A DNA stretch of 13,993 bases, from assembly GCA_937873545.1 (NCBI GenBank), contig CALMWI010000121.1:1-13993 (forward strand). Direction: 5' to 3'. The position numbers and the translations under genes are program-made. The stretch is from an uncultured bacterium (lineage in GTDB: Bacteria; UBA4055). The notes beneath the pieces are model-generated. The model searched no databases, was not told the DNA's origin, and saw only the letters and a list, made by a program, of their open reading frames with translations. Of the stretch, positions 8,051-13,993 are shown in pieces. Within the stretch, counting starts at the first letter, position 1. Every line of letters begins with the position of its first letter.

Positions 8051-10663
8051 TTAAATTAAATAATCTCTTTTTAGTTCCTTAAGCTTATCAAAAGCCTGAA
8101 GAGGTGTAATATTATTGATGTCGAGCTCTCTAAGCTTTTCCCTCAGATTATCGTTTTCAAAAATGAACAGGCCCGGCTGATCCGCGATTATCTTATGTTC
8201 CCTGTCCTTTGCTATCACCGGTTTTGAATCCGGTGTAAGTTCATTCTCCTCAAGATTGTTCAGAATTATCTGCGCCCTTGAAAGAACTTTTTCAGGGATC
8301 CCGGCCAGCTTGGCAACATAAATTCCGTAGCTGTTATCAGCTCCGCCTTCGATGATCTTCCGCATGAAAATTACTTCGTCCTTATGCTCTTTTACGCTGG
8401 CGTGAAAATTTTTCGCTCTCGCACAGATTTTATCAATGTCCGTGAGCTCGTGATAATGCGTCGCGAAAAGCGTTCTGGACATAAGTTCAGGTTCATTATG
8501 TATATATTCGAGTATCGACCATGCCAGGCTGAGTCCGTCGAATGTGGCTGTTCCCCTGCCGACCTCGTCGAAGATTATAAGACTGTCGCAGGTCGCGTTG
8601 TTCAGTATATTCGCAGTCTCGTTCATTTCTACTAGAAAAGTACTTTCGCCTCCGCTTAGATTATCTGATGCGCCGACGCGCGTGAATATCTTATCGACCA
8701 TACCGATCATAGCATATTCGGCAGGAACAAAGCTTCCGGCCTGGGCAAGCAGAACGATCAGCGCGGTCTGTCTTAAAAATGTCGATTTTCCGGACATGTT
8801 CGGCCCTGTTATGATTAGCAGGTTCTTGTCCTCTGTGACGGTCAGATCGTTAGGTATGAAATCATTTCCGGAACCGAGGTTCAGTTCGACTACCGGGTGT
8901 CTGCCGTTCTTTATGATGATTTCTCTTTTATCTGAGAATGCAGGTCTTACGAAATTGTTTGTCTCGGCCAAAGCCGCGAACGAGTTCAGGCAGTCGAGAT
9001 ATGCAAGCACGGATGAATTAATCTTGATGTTCCCGATGTGCTCTCTGGCGGCATCCTGAATTTTATCGAAAAGCTCTTTTTCAAGCTCTTCGATCTTTTC
9101 GTCCGCGTTCAGGATCCTGTCCTCGAATTCCTTCAGTTCCTGATTGATGAACCTTTCTGAATTTACAAGCGTCTGCTTTCTTATGAAATTCGGCGGTATC
9201 ATATCGGAATATTTTTTCGTTACTTCAAAATAATATCCGAAAACTTTGTTGTAGCTTATCTTTAAAGTCGGGATGTTTATATCCTTTTTGATCTTCTCCG
9301 AAAGTTCAAGGAGTTTGTCCTTTCCGTGATCTATTGTCTCATAAAGCTCGTCAAGATCTTTTGACCAGCCTTTTTTTATGAATCTTTTTTCCTTGAGGTT
9401 TATATCGTTTGTCTCAGAAATGGAATCCTCGATCAGCCTGATGCAATCAGAGTTCGAAACGAACTGCTCTTCAAGCTCTCTTACATAAGGCGAGCTTATT
9501 TCGGCGAGATGTTTTTTGATCTCAGGTATGATCTGAAGTGAATTCCTCAGCCTGATAAATTCATCCGGTCTGATCTTTTTTGCGCTTATCTTTCCCGCAA
9601 GTCTTTCGATATCGGCTATCTCCGACAGCTGAGAAGTGATCTTCTTTCTCTGAAAGCTCTCAAAAAGAAGTTTCTCAGTTATCTCAAGCCTTTTGTTTAT
9701 CTCAGATTTATCCCTTAAAGGCTGTGTGAGCCATTTTCGTAACAGCCTAGCGCCCATCGGTGTTTTCGTTCTGTTCATGACCGCGTAAAGGGTGGCATTT
9801 TTGTTGCCGTCTGAATTGACAGGTTCGGTTATCTCTAAGTTCTTTCTTGTTCTGTAATCTATCGCGCATATATTTTTATCGTTATATCTTTTCAGCTTCT
9901 CGAGATGATTAAATCCCGTCTTTATATTGTCCGACAGGTATTCAAGCAGAACTCCCGCGCAGATCACCGACATGTCGCTCTCTTTAAATCCCAATGACGA
10001 CACTCCCGCTATTCCGAAATGCTTCTTTATGTTGTCGGCTGAAGTTTCCTGTACGAATTTGTGATCCTCTATTTTTGTGACGGTTCTTTTGTCGTCCGTG
10101 CCGAAATGCAGTTCTGATGAAGATACAAGAAGTTCGGACGGGTTGAACATCATGATTATCTCTTTCAGCGCGGACAGATTTTCCGGATCGCAGGCTGTGA
10201 ATTCGCCCGTTGAAATATCGGCCGCGGCAAAACCCCAGCCTTTTTTCGCGTCTGAAAAAATGCAGGCGATATAGTTATTCGAGTCCTTTTCTATCATCTC
10301 CTCTGAAAGAGCCGTTCCCGCCGTGATTATTTCGGTGATATCCCTCTTCACTATACCCTTCGCATACTTGGGGTTCTCTGTCTGATCGCAGACTGCGACC
10401 TTATACCCGGCTTTTATCATCTTTGAAAGGTAATTGTTAATCTGATGGTGCGGAAACCCGGCTAAAGGTATTTCTATGCCCAGATGTTTCCCGCGGGTCG
10501 TAAGAGTCAGGTTCAGAACTTTACTTGCGGTCTTTGCGTCATCGAAAAACATCTCATAGAAGTCGCCCAGCCTGTAAAATAAAATATGTTCAGGATTTCT
10601 GTTCTTTATCTCCTGGTATTGTTTCATCATCGGGGTTAAGTTGTCTGAGTTGTCTTTTTTCAT
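8051..10663 (-). CDS. mutS: DNA mismatch repair protein MutS
   Basis: Mismatch-recognising ATPase that starts methyl-independent or methyl-directed repair with MutL (not in this window). At 870 residues it is a full-length MutS1. The N-terminal domain holds the mismatch wedge F35-Y36-E37 (E. coli Phe36-x-Glu38). Connector, lever and clamp regions follow. The ATPase has Walker A GPNMSGKST (about 619-627), DNLSGGESTF, Walker B LIIFDEVGRG (about 695) and ATHYHEL. Just after Walker B it reads GRGTATFDG, where most members have GRGTSTFDG or GRGTSTYDG. A QPGLF motif at about 829-833 looks like a beta-clamp binding peptide. It is followed by a C-terminal helical tail resembling the tetramerisation segment. 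The start lies 14 bp after the isomerase stop and has no good Shine-Dalgarno, so translational coupling is likely. Confidence 0.97.
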   Translation of the reverse strand: MKKDNSDNLTPMMKQYQEIKNRNPEHILFYRLGDFYEMFFDDAKTASKVLNLTLTTRGKHLGIEIPLAGFPHHQINNYLSKMIKAGYKVAVCDQTENPKYAKGIVKRDITEIITAGTALSEEMIEKDSNNYIACIFSDAKKGWGFAAADISTGEFTACDPENLSALKEIIMMFNPSELLVSSSELHFGTDDKRTVTKIEDHKFVQETSADNIKKHFGIAGVSSLGFKESDMSVICAGVLLEYLSDNIKTGFNHLEKLKRYNDKNICAIDYRTRKNLEITEPVNSDGNKNATLYAVMNRTKTPMGARLLRKWLTQPLRDKSEINKRLEITEKLLFESFQRKKITSQLSEIADIERLAGKISAKKIRPDEFIRLRNSLQIIPEIKKHLAEISSPYVRELEEQFVSNSDCIRLIEDSISETNDINLKEKRFIKKGWSKDLDELYETIDHGKDKLLELSEKIKKDINIPTLKISYNKVFGYYFEVTKKYSDMIPPNFIRKQTLVNSERFINQELKEFEDRILNADEKIEELEKELFDKIQDAAREHIGNIKINSSVLAYLDCLNSFAALAETNNFVRPAFSDKREIIIKNGRHPVVELNLGSGNDFIPNDLTVTEDKNLLIITGPNMSGKSTFLRQTALIVLLAQAGSFVPAEYAMIGMVDKIFTRVGASDNLSGGESTFLVEMNETANILNNATCDSLIIFDEVGRGTATFDGLSLAWSILEYIHNEPELMSRTLFATHYHELTDIDKICARAKNFHASVKEHKDEVIFMRKIIEGGADNSYGIYVAKLAGIPEKVLSRAQIILNNLEENELTPDSKPVIAKDREHKIIADQPGLFIFENDNLREKLRELDINNITPLQAFDKLKELKRDYLI

Positions 10664-10677
10664 CGCATGGTGTAGAT

Positions 10678-11652
10678 TTATAGTCCTGATTTTAACAGAT
10701 CGTGAAGTTTGATCAGACCCGCAAGTTTTTTACCTTTAAGTACCGGCATTACGCTGAAACTACCGCTTGATCTCATGATTTTTAGAGCATCATAAGCAAG
10801 AGTATCGTATTCGATCGATTTCGGATTCGGGGTCATTATCTGTTTTGCTGTAAGTTCATCGACATTTTTATATCTGGTAAGTATTCTTTTGACATCACCG
10901 TCGCTTATAATTCCTTTGAGCACGCCATTATGAACTATCATGGCCGCTCCGAGGTTCTTTTCGCTCATTCTTATCAGGATCTCTCTGAATTTGGTATCTT
11001 CGTCACAGACAGCTATTTCTTCAAGGCTGTGAATAAAATCCGATACCATCAGGTGAAGTCTTTTCCCTAAAGTTCCGCCCGGATGGAAAAGCGCATAATC
11101 CTCTTCTTTGAAATTTTTGAGCTGAGAAAGCACGGTAGCAATAGCGTCGCCTATAACGAGTGCCGCAGTTGTGCTTGAAGTAGGTGCAAGATTTAGGCTG
11201 CACGCTTCTTTTTCTACATAAGAATTCAATATCACATGAGAGTATTTTGCAAGTGTGGAATTAACATTTCCGGTGATCGAAATTATTCTGCATCCGATCT
11301 TTTTTAAAACCGGCAGCATAGTTATTATCTCGTCCGATTCTCCGCTTTTACCCAGGATTATGATAATATCTTTATCCTCGACTACACCCAGATCGCCGTG
11401 CAGCGCTTCGGCAGGATGCATATAAATGGCGAGAGTTCCGGTGGAACATAAAGTCGCCGCGATCTTTCTTCCGATCAGTCCCGATTTTCCCATTCCGGAA
11501 ACAATAACTTTTCCTTTGCATTCGAGGATCAGTTTTATCGCTTCGCAAAAATTATCGTCAAGGTTCGACGAAACTCTTTTAAGCTCTTCTGTCTCGATTT
11601 CAAAAACACTTTTCGCTAAGTGAATTATCTTCTTATTTGACGGCAGTTTCAT
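10678..11652 (-). CDS. kdsD: Arabinose-5-phosphate isomerase (KpsF/KdsD/GutQ family)
   Basis: Interconverts ribulose-5-phosphate and arabinose-5-phosphate, the first step towards KDO for the lipopolysaccharide inner core or capsule. At 324 residues it matches E. coli KdsD (328). The N-terminal SIS domain has GMGKSGLIGRK (about 53-63, including the catalytic-site Lys), HPAEALHGDLG (about 79-89), GKSGESDE with Glu105, and FHPGGTLGKRL with His190 (E. coli His193). Two CBS domains follow from about residue 205 to the end, containing GIISDGDVKRIL and PVLKGKKLAGLIKLHDLL. Orthologues kpsF and gutQ cannot be separated from kdsD by sequence alone; the chromosomal pyrG context favours an LPS role. It is the first gene of the seven-gene run and is preceded by a good promoter. 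Its Shine-Dalgarno is weak (AGG about 10 nt upstream). Confidence 0.95.
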   Translation of the reverse strand: MKLPSNKKIIHLAKSVFEIETEELKRVSSNLDDNFCEAIKLILECKGKVIVSGMGKSGLIGRKIAATLCSTGTLAIYMHPAEALHGDLGVVEDKDIIIILGKSGESDEIITMLPVLKKIGCRIISITGNVNSTLAKYSHVILNSYVEKEACSLNLAPTSSTTAALVIGDAIATVLSQLKNFKEEDYALFHPGGTLGKRLHLMVSDFIHSLEEIAVCDEDTKFREILIRMSEKNLGAAMIVHNGVLKGIISDGDVKRILTRYKNVDELTAKQIMTPNPKSIEYDTLAYDALKIMRSSGSFSVMPVLKGKKLAGLIKLHDLLKSGL

Positions 11653-11692
11653 TAATTAGGCCTGGTTTTAGAGATTATTTTTGGGGTCGTTT

Positions 11693-11703
11693 CGTTATTA
11701 ACG
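11693..11703. repeat. Small perfect palindrome at the predicted transcription start
   Basis: CGTTATTAACG has 5-bp inverted arms around one central base and overlaps the start site predicted from the operon promoter. It could be a repressor half-site arrangement, but an 11-bp palindrome in AT-rich DNA may be chance. No second copy is apparent in this intergenic region. Confidence 0.25.
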
Positions 11704-11707
11704 GTAA

Positions 11708-11736
11708 ATGATAAAAGTTTTTCATGCCAAAGTCAA
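11708..11736 (-). promoter_or_regulatory. Sigma70-type promoter of the operon
   Basis: Read on the minus strand there is TTGACT (11736-11731), a 17-bp spacer and TATCAT (11713-11708). This differs from the TTGACA/TATAAT consensus by one base in each box, with the ideal spacing. Transcription should begin near 11701, giving an untranslated leader of roughly 50 nt before the kdsD ATG at 11652. Its orientation and position suit the operon exactly. Confidence 0.7.
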
Positions 11737-11750
11737 GCGATTTTAAGTAA

Positions 11751-11820
11751 TTGTTTGAAAAATATTTCTATCTTTTATCAAATCTTTCAGTTATATTTGG
11801 GCAAATTTTAAAAAAAGGTA
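11751..11820 (+). promoter_or_regulatory. AT-rich upstream region and ribosome binding site of the Rsm22-like gene
   Basis: The region is very AT-rich. Possible promoter elements are TTGTTT (11751-11756) with TTATCA 18 bp later, or a TATATT at 11792-11797 lacking a good partner; neither is convincing. AAGG at 11815-11818 lies 6 nt before the ATG at 11825 and is a clear ribosome binding site. The operon promoter on the other strand lies just to the left, so the two genes are divergent. Confidence 0.4.
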
Positions 11821-11824
11821 AAAA

Positions 11825-13048
11825 ATGGCGTCTTTTAACGGATATATGAAATACAAGTTTTTCAATTGGGAAATATTCTACTCCGAGTGGCAGAAGCTTA
11901 TCTTCGGGGTTGAGGATTATAACAGCATGGAGATCACCAAAAAAAGATCCGAGAGCGATAAGCTTAGAGACAGGATAAAAGCTCTGTGGAAATCTTTTAA
12001 TGAGGAAAGGGATGATTTCAAGAAGAAATACGCAGGCGAGAAAAAATTCATTTCAGCCTATATGTCTTCATTTTATTTCCCGAACATTCAGAGAAGTTTC
12101 GCGATCATTAAGAACAAGCAGAATATTGAGCATATAAAGAAAGCGTTCAATGAATCGGGAGATACGCTGAACATACTCGATTTCGGATCGGGTCCTCTAA
12201 GCGCTTCCATGGGACTGCTTCTCGCGCTGGATTTTCTTGAAATGGACCTCGGTTCAAAAAAGATCAATATCATGACTGTCGAAAGATCAGAAGCCATGCT
12301 TAAAACCGGATATGATCTGATGAAGGCATCTTTCGGCGATAAGCTTGTCATCGAACAGTCAAATTACAGCTCTGCCATGAAACTTCCTCACAGGGCAGAT
12401 TTCATTCTGTGCGCGAACGTATTCAACGAGATACCCGAAAAGCACAGGATGGCTACACTTGAGTCTATCATCGAGGTGCTGAAAGGCGTTCTGATAATAA
12501 TCGAGCCCGGTCAGGATGTTCATTCCAGATCGCTCGCCACGCTTAGAAATGTGCTTCTTAAAACTTCAAAAATTAAACTTGAGATTATTTCACCGTGCCT
12601 TCATACACTGAACTGTCCTCTTTCAGCCCAGAGCGAAAGAAAAGACTGGTGCTGGTTCAAAAACACCTGGCGCGTTCCCGATGCCGTGTCTTTCATAGAC
12701 AAGATCACCGGACTCGATCACAGACAGCTGAACTATTCGTATCTCTGCATGAGAAAAGCAGAGCCGGCAGGACAGGCTGTAAGCTGGAAGGTAATAAGCG
12801 ACATAATTCTGCCTATCGGGCAGAACAACAGGAGCAGATTCGAGAACTGGATGCGCAACAATGTGATCGAAGGCAATTCAAAATGTCTTATTAGCGTTTC
12901 TAACGACAGTGTGGGAAAAATACTTCTCTGTTCGAATGAGGGTAAGCTTAATTCCATAGTAGGCAACAAGGAATTCGTCGCCTCGGTAAGAAGAGGAGAT
13001 GTCATCACGGCGATCCCGCAGGGTACCTGTCTCTGCAAAGAGAGATAA
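11825..13048 (+). CDS. Rsm22/METTL17-family ribosome-associated methyltransferase-like protein
   Basis: A 407-residue protein that I read as an Rsm22-family member (mitochondrial homologues: yeast Rsm22, human METTL17, which act in small-subunit ribosome assembly). A charged N-terminal region (about 1-110) precedes a Rossmann methyltransferase core. That core has motif I ILDFGSGPLSASMG (about 117-130), a VERSEAML acidic-loop segment, ADFILCANVFNEIPEKHR (about 191-208) and LIIIEPGQ. Then comes the family hallmark SPCLHTLNCPL...DWCWF with Cys258, Cys264 and Cys276, plus SYLCM with Cys308. These match the number and approximate layout of the four [4Fe-4S] ligands in METTL17/Rsm22. A beta-rich C-terminal domain with RRGDVI ends in a CLC tail. 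Motif I has PL where PG is common, so SAM binding is uncertain. It is transcribed alone, divergent from the operon and convergent with the GNAT gene. Family assignment is by motif recognition; function is inferred. Confidence 0.75.
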   Translation: MASFNGYMKYKFFNWEIFYSEWQKLIFGVEDYNSMEITKKRSESDKLRDRIKALWKSFNEERDDFKKKYAGEKKFISAYMSSFYFPNIQRSFAIIKNKQNIEHIKKAFNESGDTLNILDFGSGPLSASMGLLLALDFLEMDLGSKKINIMTVERSEAMLKTGYDLMKASFGDKLVIEQSNYSSAMKLPHRADFILCANVFNEIPEKHRMATLESIIEVLKGVLIIIEPGQDVHSRSLATLRNVLLKTSKIKLEIISPCLHTLNCPLSAQSERKDWCWFKNTWRVPDAVSFIDKITGLDHRQLNYSYLCMRKAEPAGQAVSWKVISDIILPIGQNNRSRFENWMRNNVIEGNSKCLISVSNDSVGKILLCSNEGKLNSIVGNKEFVASVRRGDVITAIPQGTCLCKER

Positions 13049-13055
13049 AGATTTT

Positions 13056-13694
13056 TTATTTTAATGAAGCTCTGATCTGTATCGAAAAAACATCCTGGGT
13101 ATGTTTATGCTCTTTTGCCTTGGGCTTGAACTGATCGTCGAATTCTTCCACGGCTGTATTATCAAGTTCATATGCTTCGCTCGAGAAAAATTTCCAGCTG
13201 TGTCCGTCAAATACGCCTTTTTCCAGCTCAAGCACAAGCAGCCCGTAGGGATAGCTTCCGTCCGGGGCACCCACTCCAAAATCTTTACCGTTCTTAAAAC
13301 CGTGTCTGCAGTAGTTCTGCGGATCTCCATAGATTATTACGGCTTTGTATCCGGAATCAACCGCTTTTTCGATCGAGGTTTTGATCAGAGCGGAGCCGAC
13401 ACCTTTTCTCTGATGGACCGGAAGAACGCTTACCGGACCGAAAGTCAGAGTGTCCATCTTCTGCCCAGCTTCGTTTAGCACATAAGATTTCGTGTACATA
13501 ATATTGCCGATCAGCCTTCCTTCGTATTCTGCAACAAGGTCCAGATAGCCGATAAAATCCGGGTGATCCCTTAAAATATGAACGAGATAGTGTTCACTGC
13601 ATCCGGGCACGTACAGGTTCCAGAATGCCTCGCGTGTTATTTCTTCAACTTTACGATAGTCGCTTTCAGCTTCATTTCTTATTGATATTTCCAT
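13056..13694 (-). CDS. GNAT-family N-acetyltransferase (YhbS-like)
   Basis: A 212-residue acetyl-CoA-dependent acetyltransferase, substrate unknown. The fold is visible: strand IRNEAESD, helix EEITREAF, strand LVAEYEGRLIGNI, then motif A FGPVSVLPVHQRKGVGSAL (about 85-103) with the pyrophosphate-binding Q-R-K-G-V-G. IIYGDPQNYCRHGF (about 120-133) is characteristic of YhbS-type members. I chose the ATG at 13694 because GGAG lies 7 nt upstream and family members begin a few residues before the IR strand. An in-frame ATG at 13730 would add 12 residues and overlap the preceding HTH gene's stop as ATGA. The gene lies downstream of a HigA-like regulator in the same orientation and ends 7 bp from the convergent Rsm22-like gene. 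Family sure; whether it is metabolic, a resistance enzyme or part of a TA-like module is open. Confidence 0.88.
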   Translation of the reverse strand: MEISIRNEAESDYRKVEEITREAFWNLYVPGCSEHYLVHILRDHPDFIGYLDLVAEYEGRLIGNIMYTKSYVLNEAGQKMDTLTFGPVSVLPVHQRKGVGSALIKTSIEKAVDSGYKAVIIYGDPQNYCRHGFKNGKDFGVGAPDGSYPYGLLVLELEKGVFDGHSWKFFSSEAYELDNTAVEEFDDQFKPKAKEHKHTQDVFSIQIRASLK

Positions 13695-13707
13695 TATTTG
13701 TCTCCAC
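13695..13707 (-). promoter_or_regulatory. Ribosome binding site favouring the internal GNAT start
   Basis: On the minus strand GTGGAG lies with GGAG (13705-13702) 7 nt before the ATG at 13694. The longer start at 13730 has only GGGAAAG inside the upstream gene as a possible site, so the shorter form is preferred, though both could be used. Confidence 0.55.
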
Positions 13708-13726
13708 AAATCTTTATTTTTAAACA

Positions 13727-13993
13727 TCATTCTTTCCCGTACTTAGCCTTATCCTCCGCGACCCGAAGTTTTGTAACATCATTTTCAAGAATTTTATAAT
13801 AATCTGTGTCCTTGATCAGAACTTCAACCGGAATACCCAGTTTAGCGTTCAGAGCTTTGATCATATTCAGGCTTAATTTAACCTTGCCGTTCAGAACTTC
13901 CGAAACTTTACTCTTTGAACCAATTATTCCAACAAGATCTTTGTTCTTCAATCCCATCTGATCCATCCTGAATTTGATCGCATCAATCGGGTC
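13727..13993 (-). CDS. HigA-like XRE-family helix-turn-helix protein, partial (N-terminus missing)
   Basis: The last 88 residues of a DNA-binding protein whose reading frame stays open to the right edge. The ATG at 13966 is not the likely start: the in-frame residues before it (DPIDAIKFR) continue the family consensus, and conserved helix residues lie on both sides of it. The visible core MGLKNKDLVGIIGS-KSKVSEVLNGK followed by LSLNMIKALNAKLGIPVEVLI is the signature of COG5499/HigA-type antitoxins, which bind operator DNA and neutralise a HigB-type mRNA interferase. Such proteins usually have an N-terminal extension of about 50-60 residues, here outside the window, and higB typically lies upstream. 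It ends against, or overlaps by ATGA, the GNAT gene. Family good; antitoxin role is inferred. Confidence 0.85.
   Translation of the reverse strand, partial: DPIDAIKFRMDQMGLKNKDLVGIIGSKSKVSEVLNGKVKLSLNMIKALNAKLGIPVEVLIKDTDYYKILENDVTKLRVAEDKAKYGKE

Larger units (their letters stand above)
1..11736 (-). other. Probable seven-gene operon (kdsD-mutS-pyrG-folC-rho-yfhO-like-hppA)
   Basis: All seven genes read leftward with gaps of 14, 18, 5, 21, 26 and 20 bp. I see no hairpin-plus-T-tract terminator between them, and the only room for a strong promoter is the intergenic region at the upstream end. Co-transcription is inferred from spacing; internal promoters within coding sequence cannot be excluded. 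The left end of the unit is outside the window. Confidence 0.65.

Noticed and set aside
8544..9059. 171-codon open frame on the plus strand
   Set aside because: It lies wholly antisense to the conserved ATPase region of mutS, and its protein has no recognisable motif. It is a codon-bias shadow.
10661..10670. Two-codon ORF (ATG CGA TGA) overlapping the mutS start
   Set aside because: Too short to support. It has no Shine-Dalgarno and the overlap is easily chance, although mutS itself lacks a good ribosome site.
11792..11799. TATATTTG resembling a Bacteroidetes -7 box (TAnnTTTG)
   Set aside because: No matching TTTG/TTG element at the expected upstream distance, and a classical sigma70 promoter is present on the other strand.
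13030..13057. Possible terminator: TCTCT-GCAA-AGAGA then TTTTTT on the plus strand
   Set aside because: The stem is only 5 bp, lies inside the last codons, and the T-tract begins 8 nt after it. Too weak to call as an intrinsic terminator; Rho-dependent ending is as likely.
13101..13478. 125-codon open frame on the plus strand
   Set aside because: Antisense to the GNAT gene, whose motif A and downstream signatures are intact.
13727..13966. HTH protein as a complete 79-residue gene starting at 13966
   Set aside because: The in-frame residues before the ATG continue the HigA-family consensus to the window edge, so the ATG is internal and the gene is partial.
1..13993. CRISPR arrays, insertion sequences, tRNA or rRNA genes, phage genes
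   Set aside because: No regularly spaced repeats, terminal inverted repeats with a transposase, cloverleaf or rRNA-like segments were seen by eye. Short repeats or divergent RNAs could be missed without a search.

Overview
The window looks like ordinary chromosome from a Gram-negative bacterium. The evidence is a KDO-pathway isomerase (arabinose-5-phosphate isomerase, needed for lipopolysaccharide) beside complete housekeeping genes. Base composition is moderately AT-rich and Arg is often AGA/AGG. A canonical sigma70-type promoter, rather than a Bacteroidetes-type one, precedes the main operon. I cannot place the organism more precisely from sequence alone. I see no rRNA, tRNA, CRISPR array or insertion sequence.

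Positions 1-11652 (minus strand) are one tight run of seven genes. In transcription order they are kpsF/kdsD-type arabinose-5-phosphate isomerase, mutS, pyrG, folC, rho, a YfhO-family membrane protein, and a membrane pyrophosphatase (hppA) that runs off the left edge. Gaps between them are only 5-26 bp, with no visible terminator. A near-consensus promoter (TTGACT, 17 bp, TATCAT; 11708-11736) stands upstream of the first gene. The set therefore probably forms one operon combining envelope precursor synthesis, nucleotide and folate metabolism, mismatch repair, transcription termination and an ion pump.

Positions 11653-11824 are a divergent, AT-rich intergenic region. It serves the operon on the left and, on the plus strand, a 407-residue protein of the Rsm22/METTL17 family (11825-13048). 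That family consists of methyltransferase-like ribosome-associated proteins with an iron-sulphur cysteine motif. This is the least ordinary gene in the window.

Positions 13056-13993 (minus strand) hold a convergent pair. A HigA-like XRE-family helix-turn-helix protein is cut by the right edge. It is followed directly, possibly with an ATGA overlap, by a GNAT-family N-acetyltransferase. The pair may belong to a toxin-antitoxin or stress module whose remainder lies outside the window. I did not find a clearly new multi-gene system. The points most worth a second look are the bacterial Rsm22-like protein with its cysteines, the HTH-GNAT pair, and the unusual composition of the long operon.
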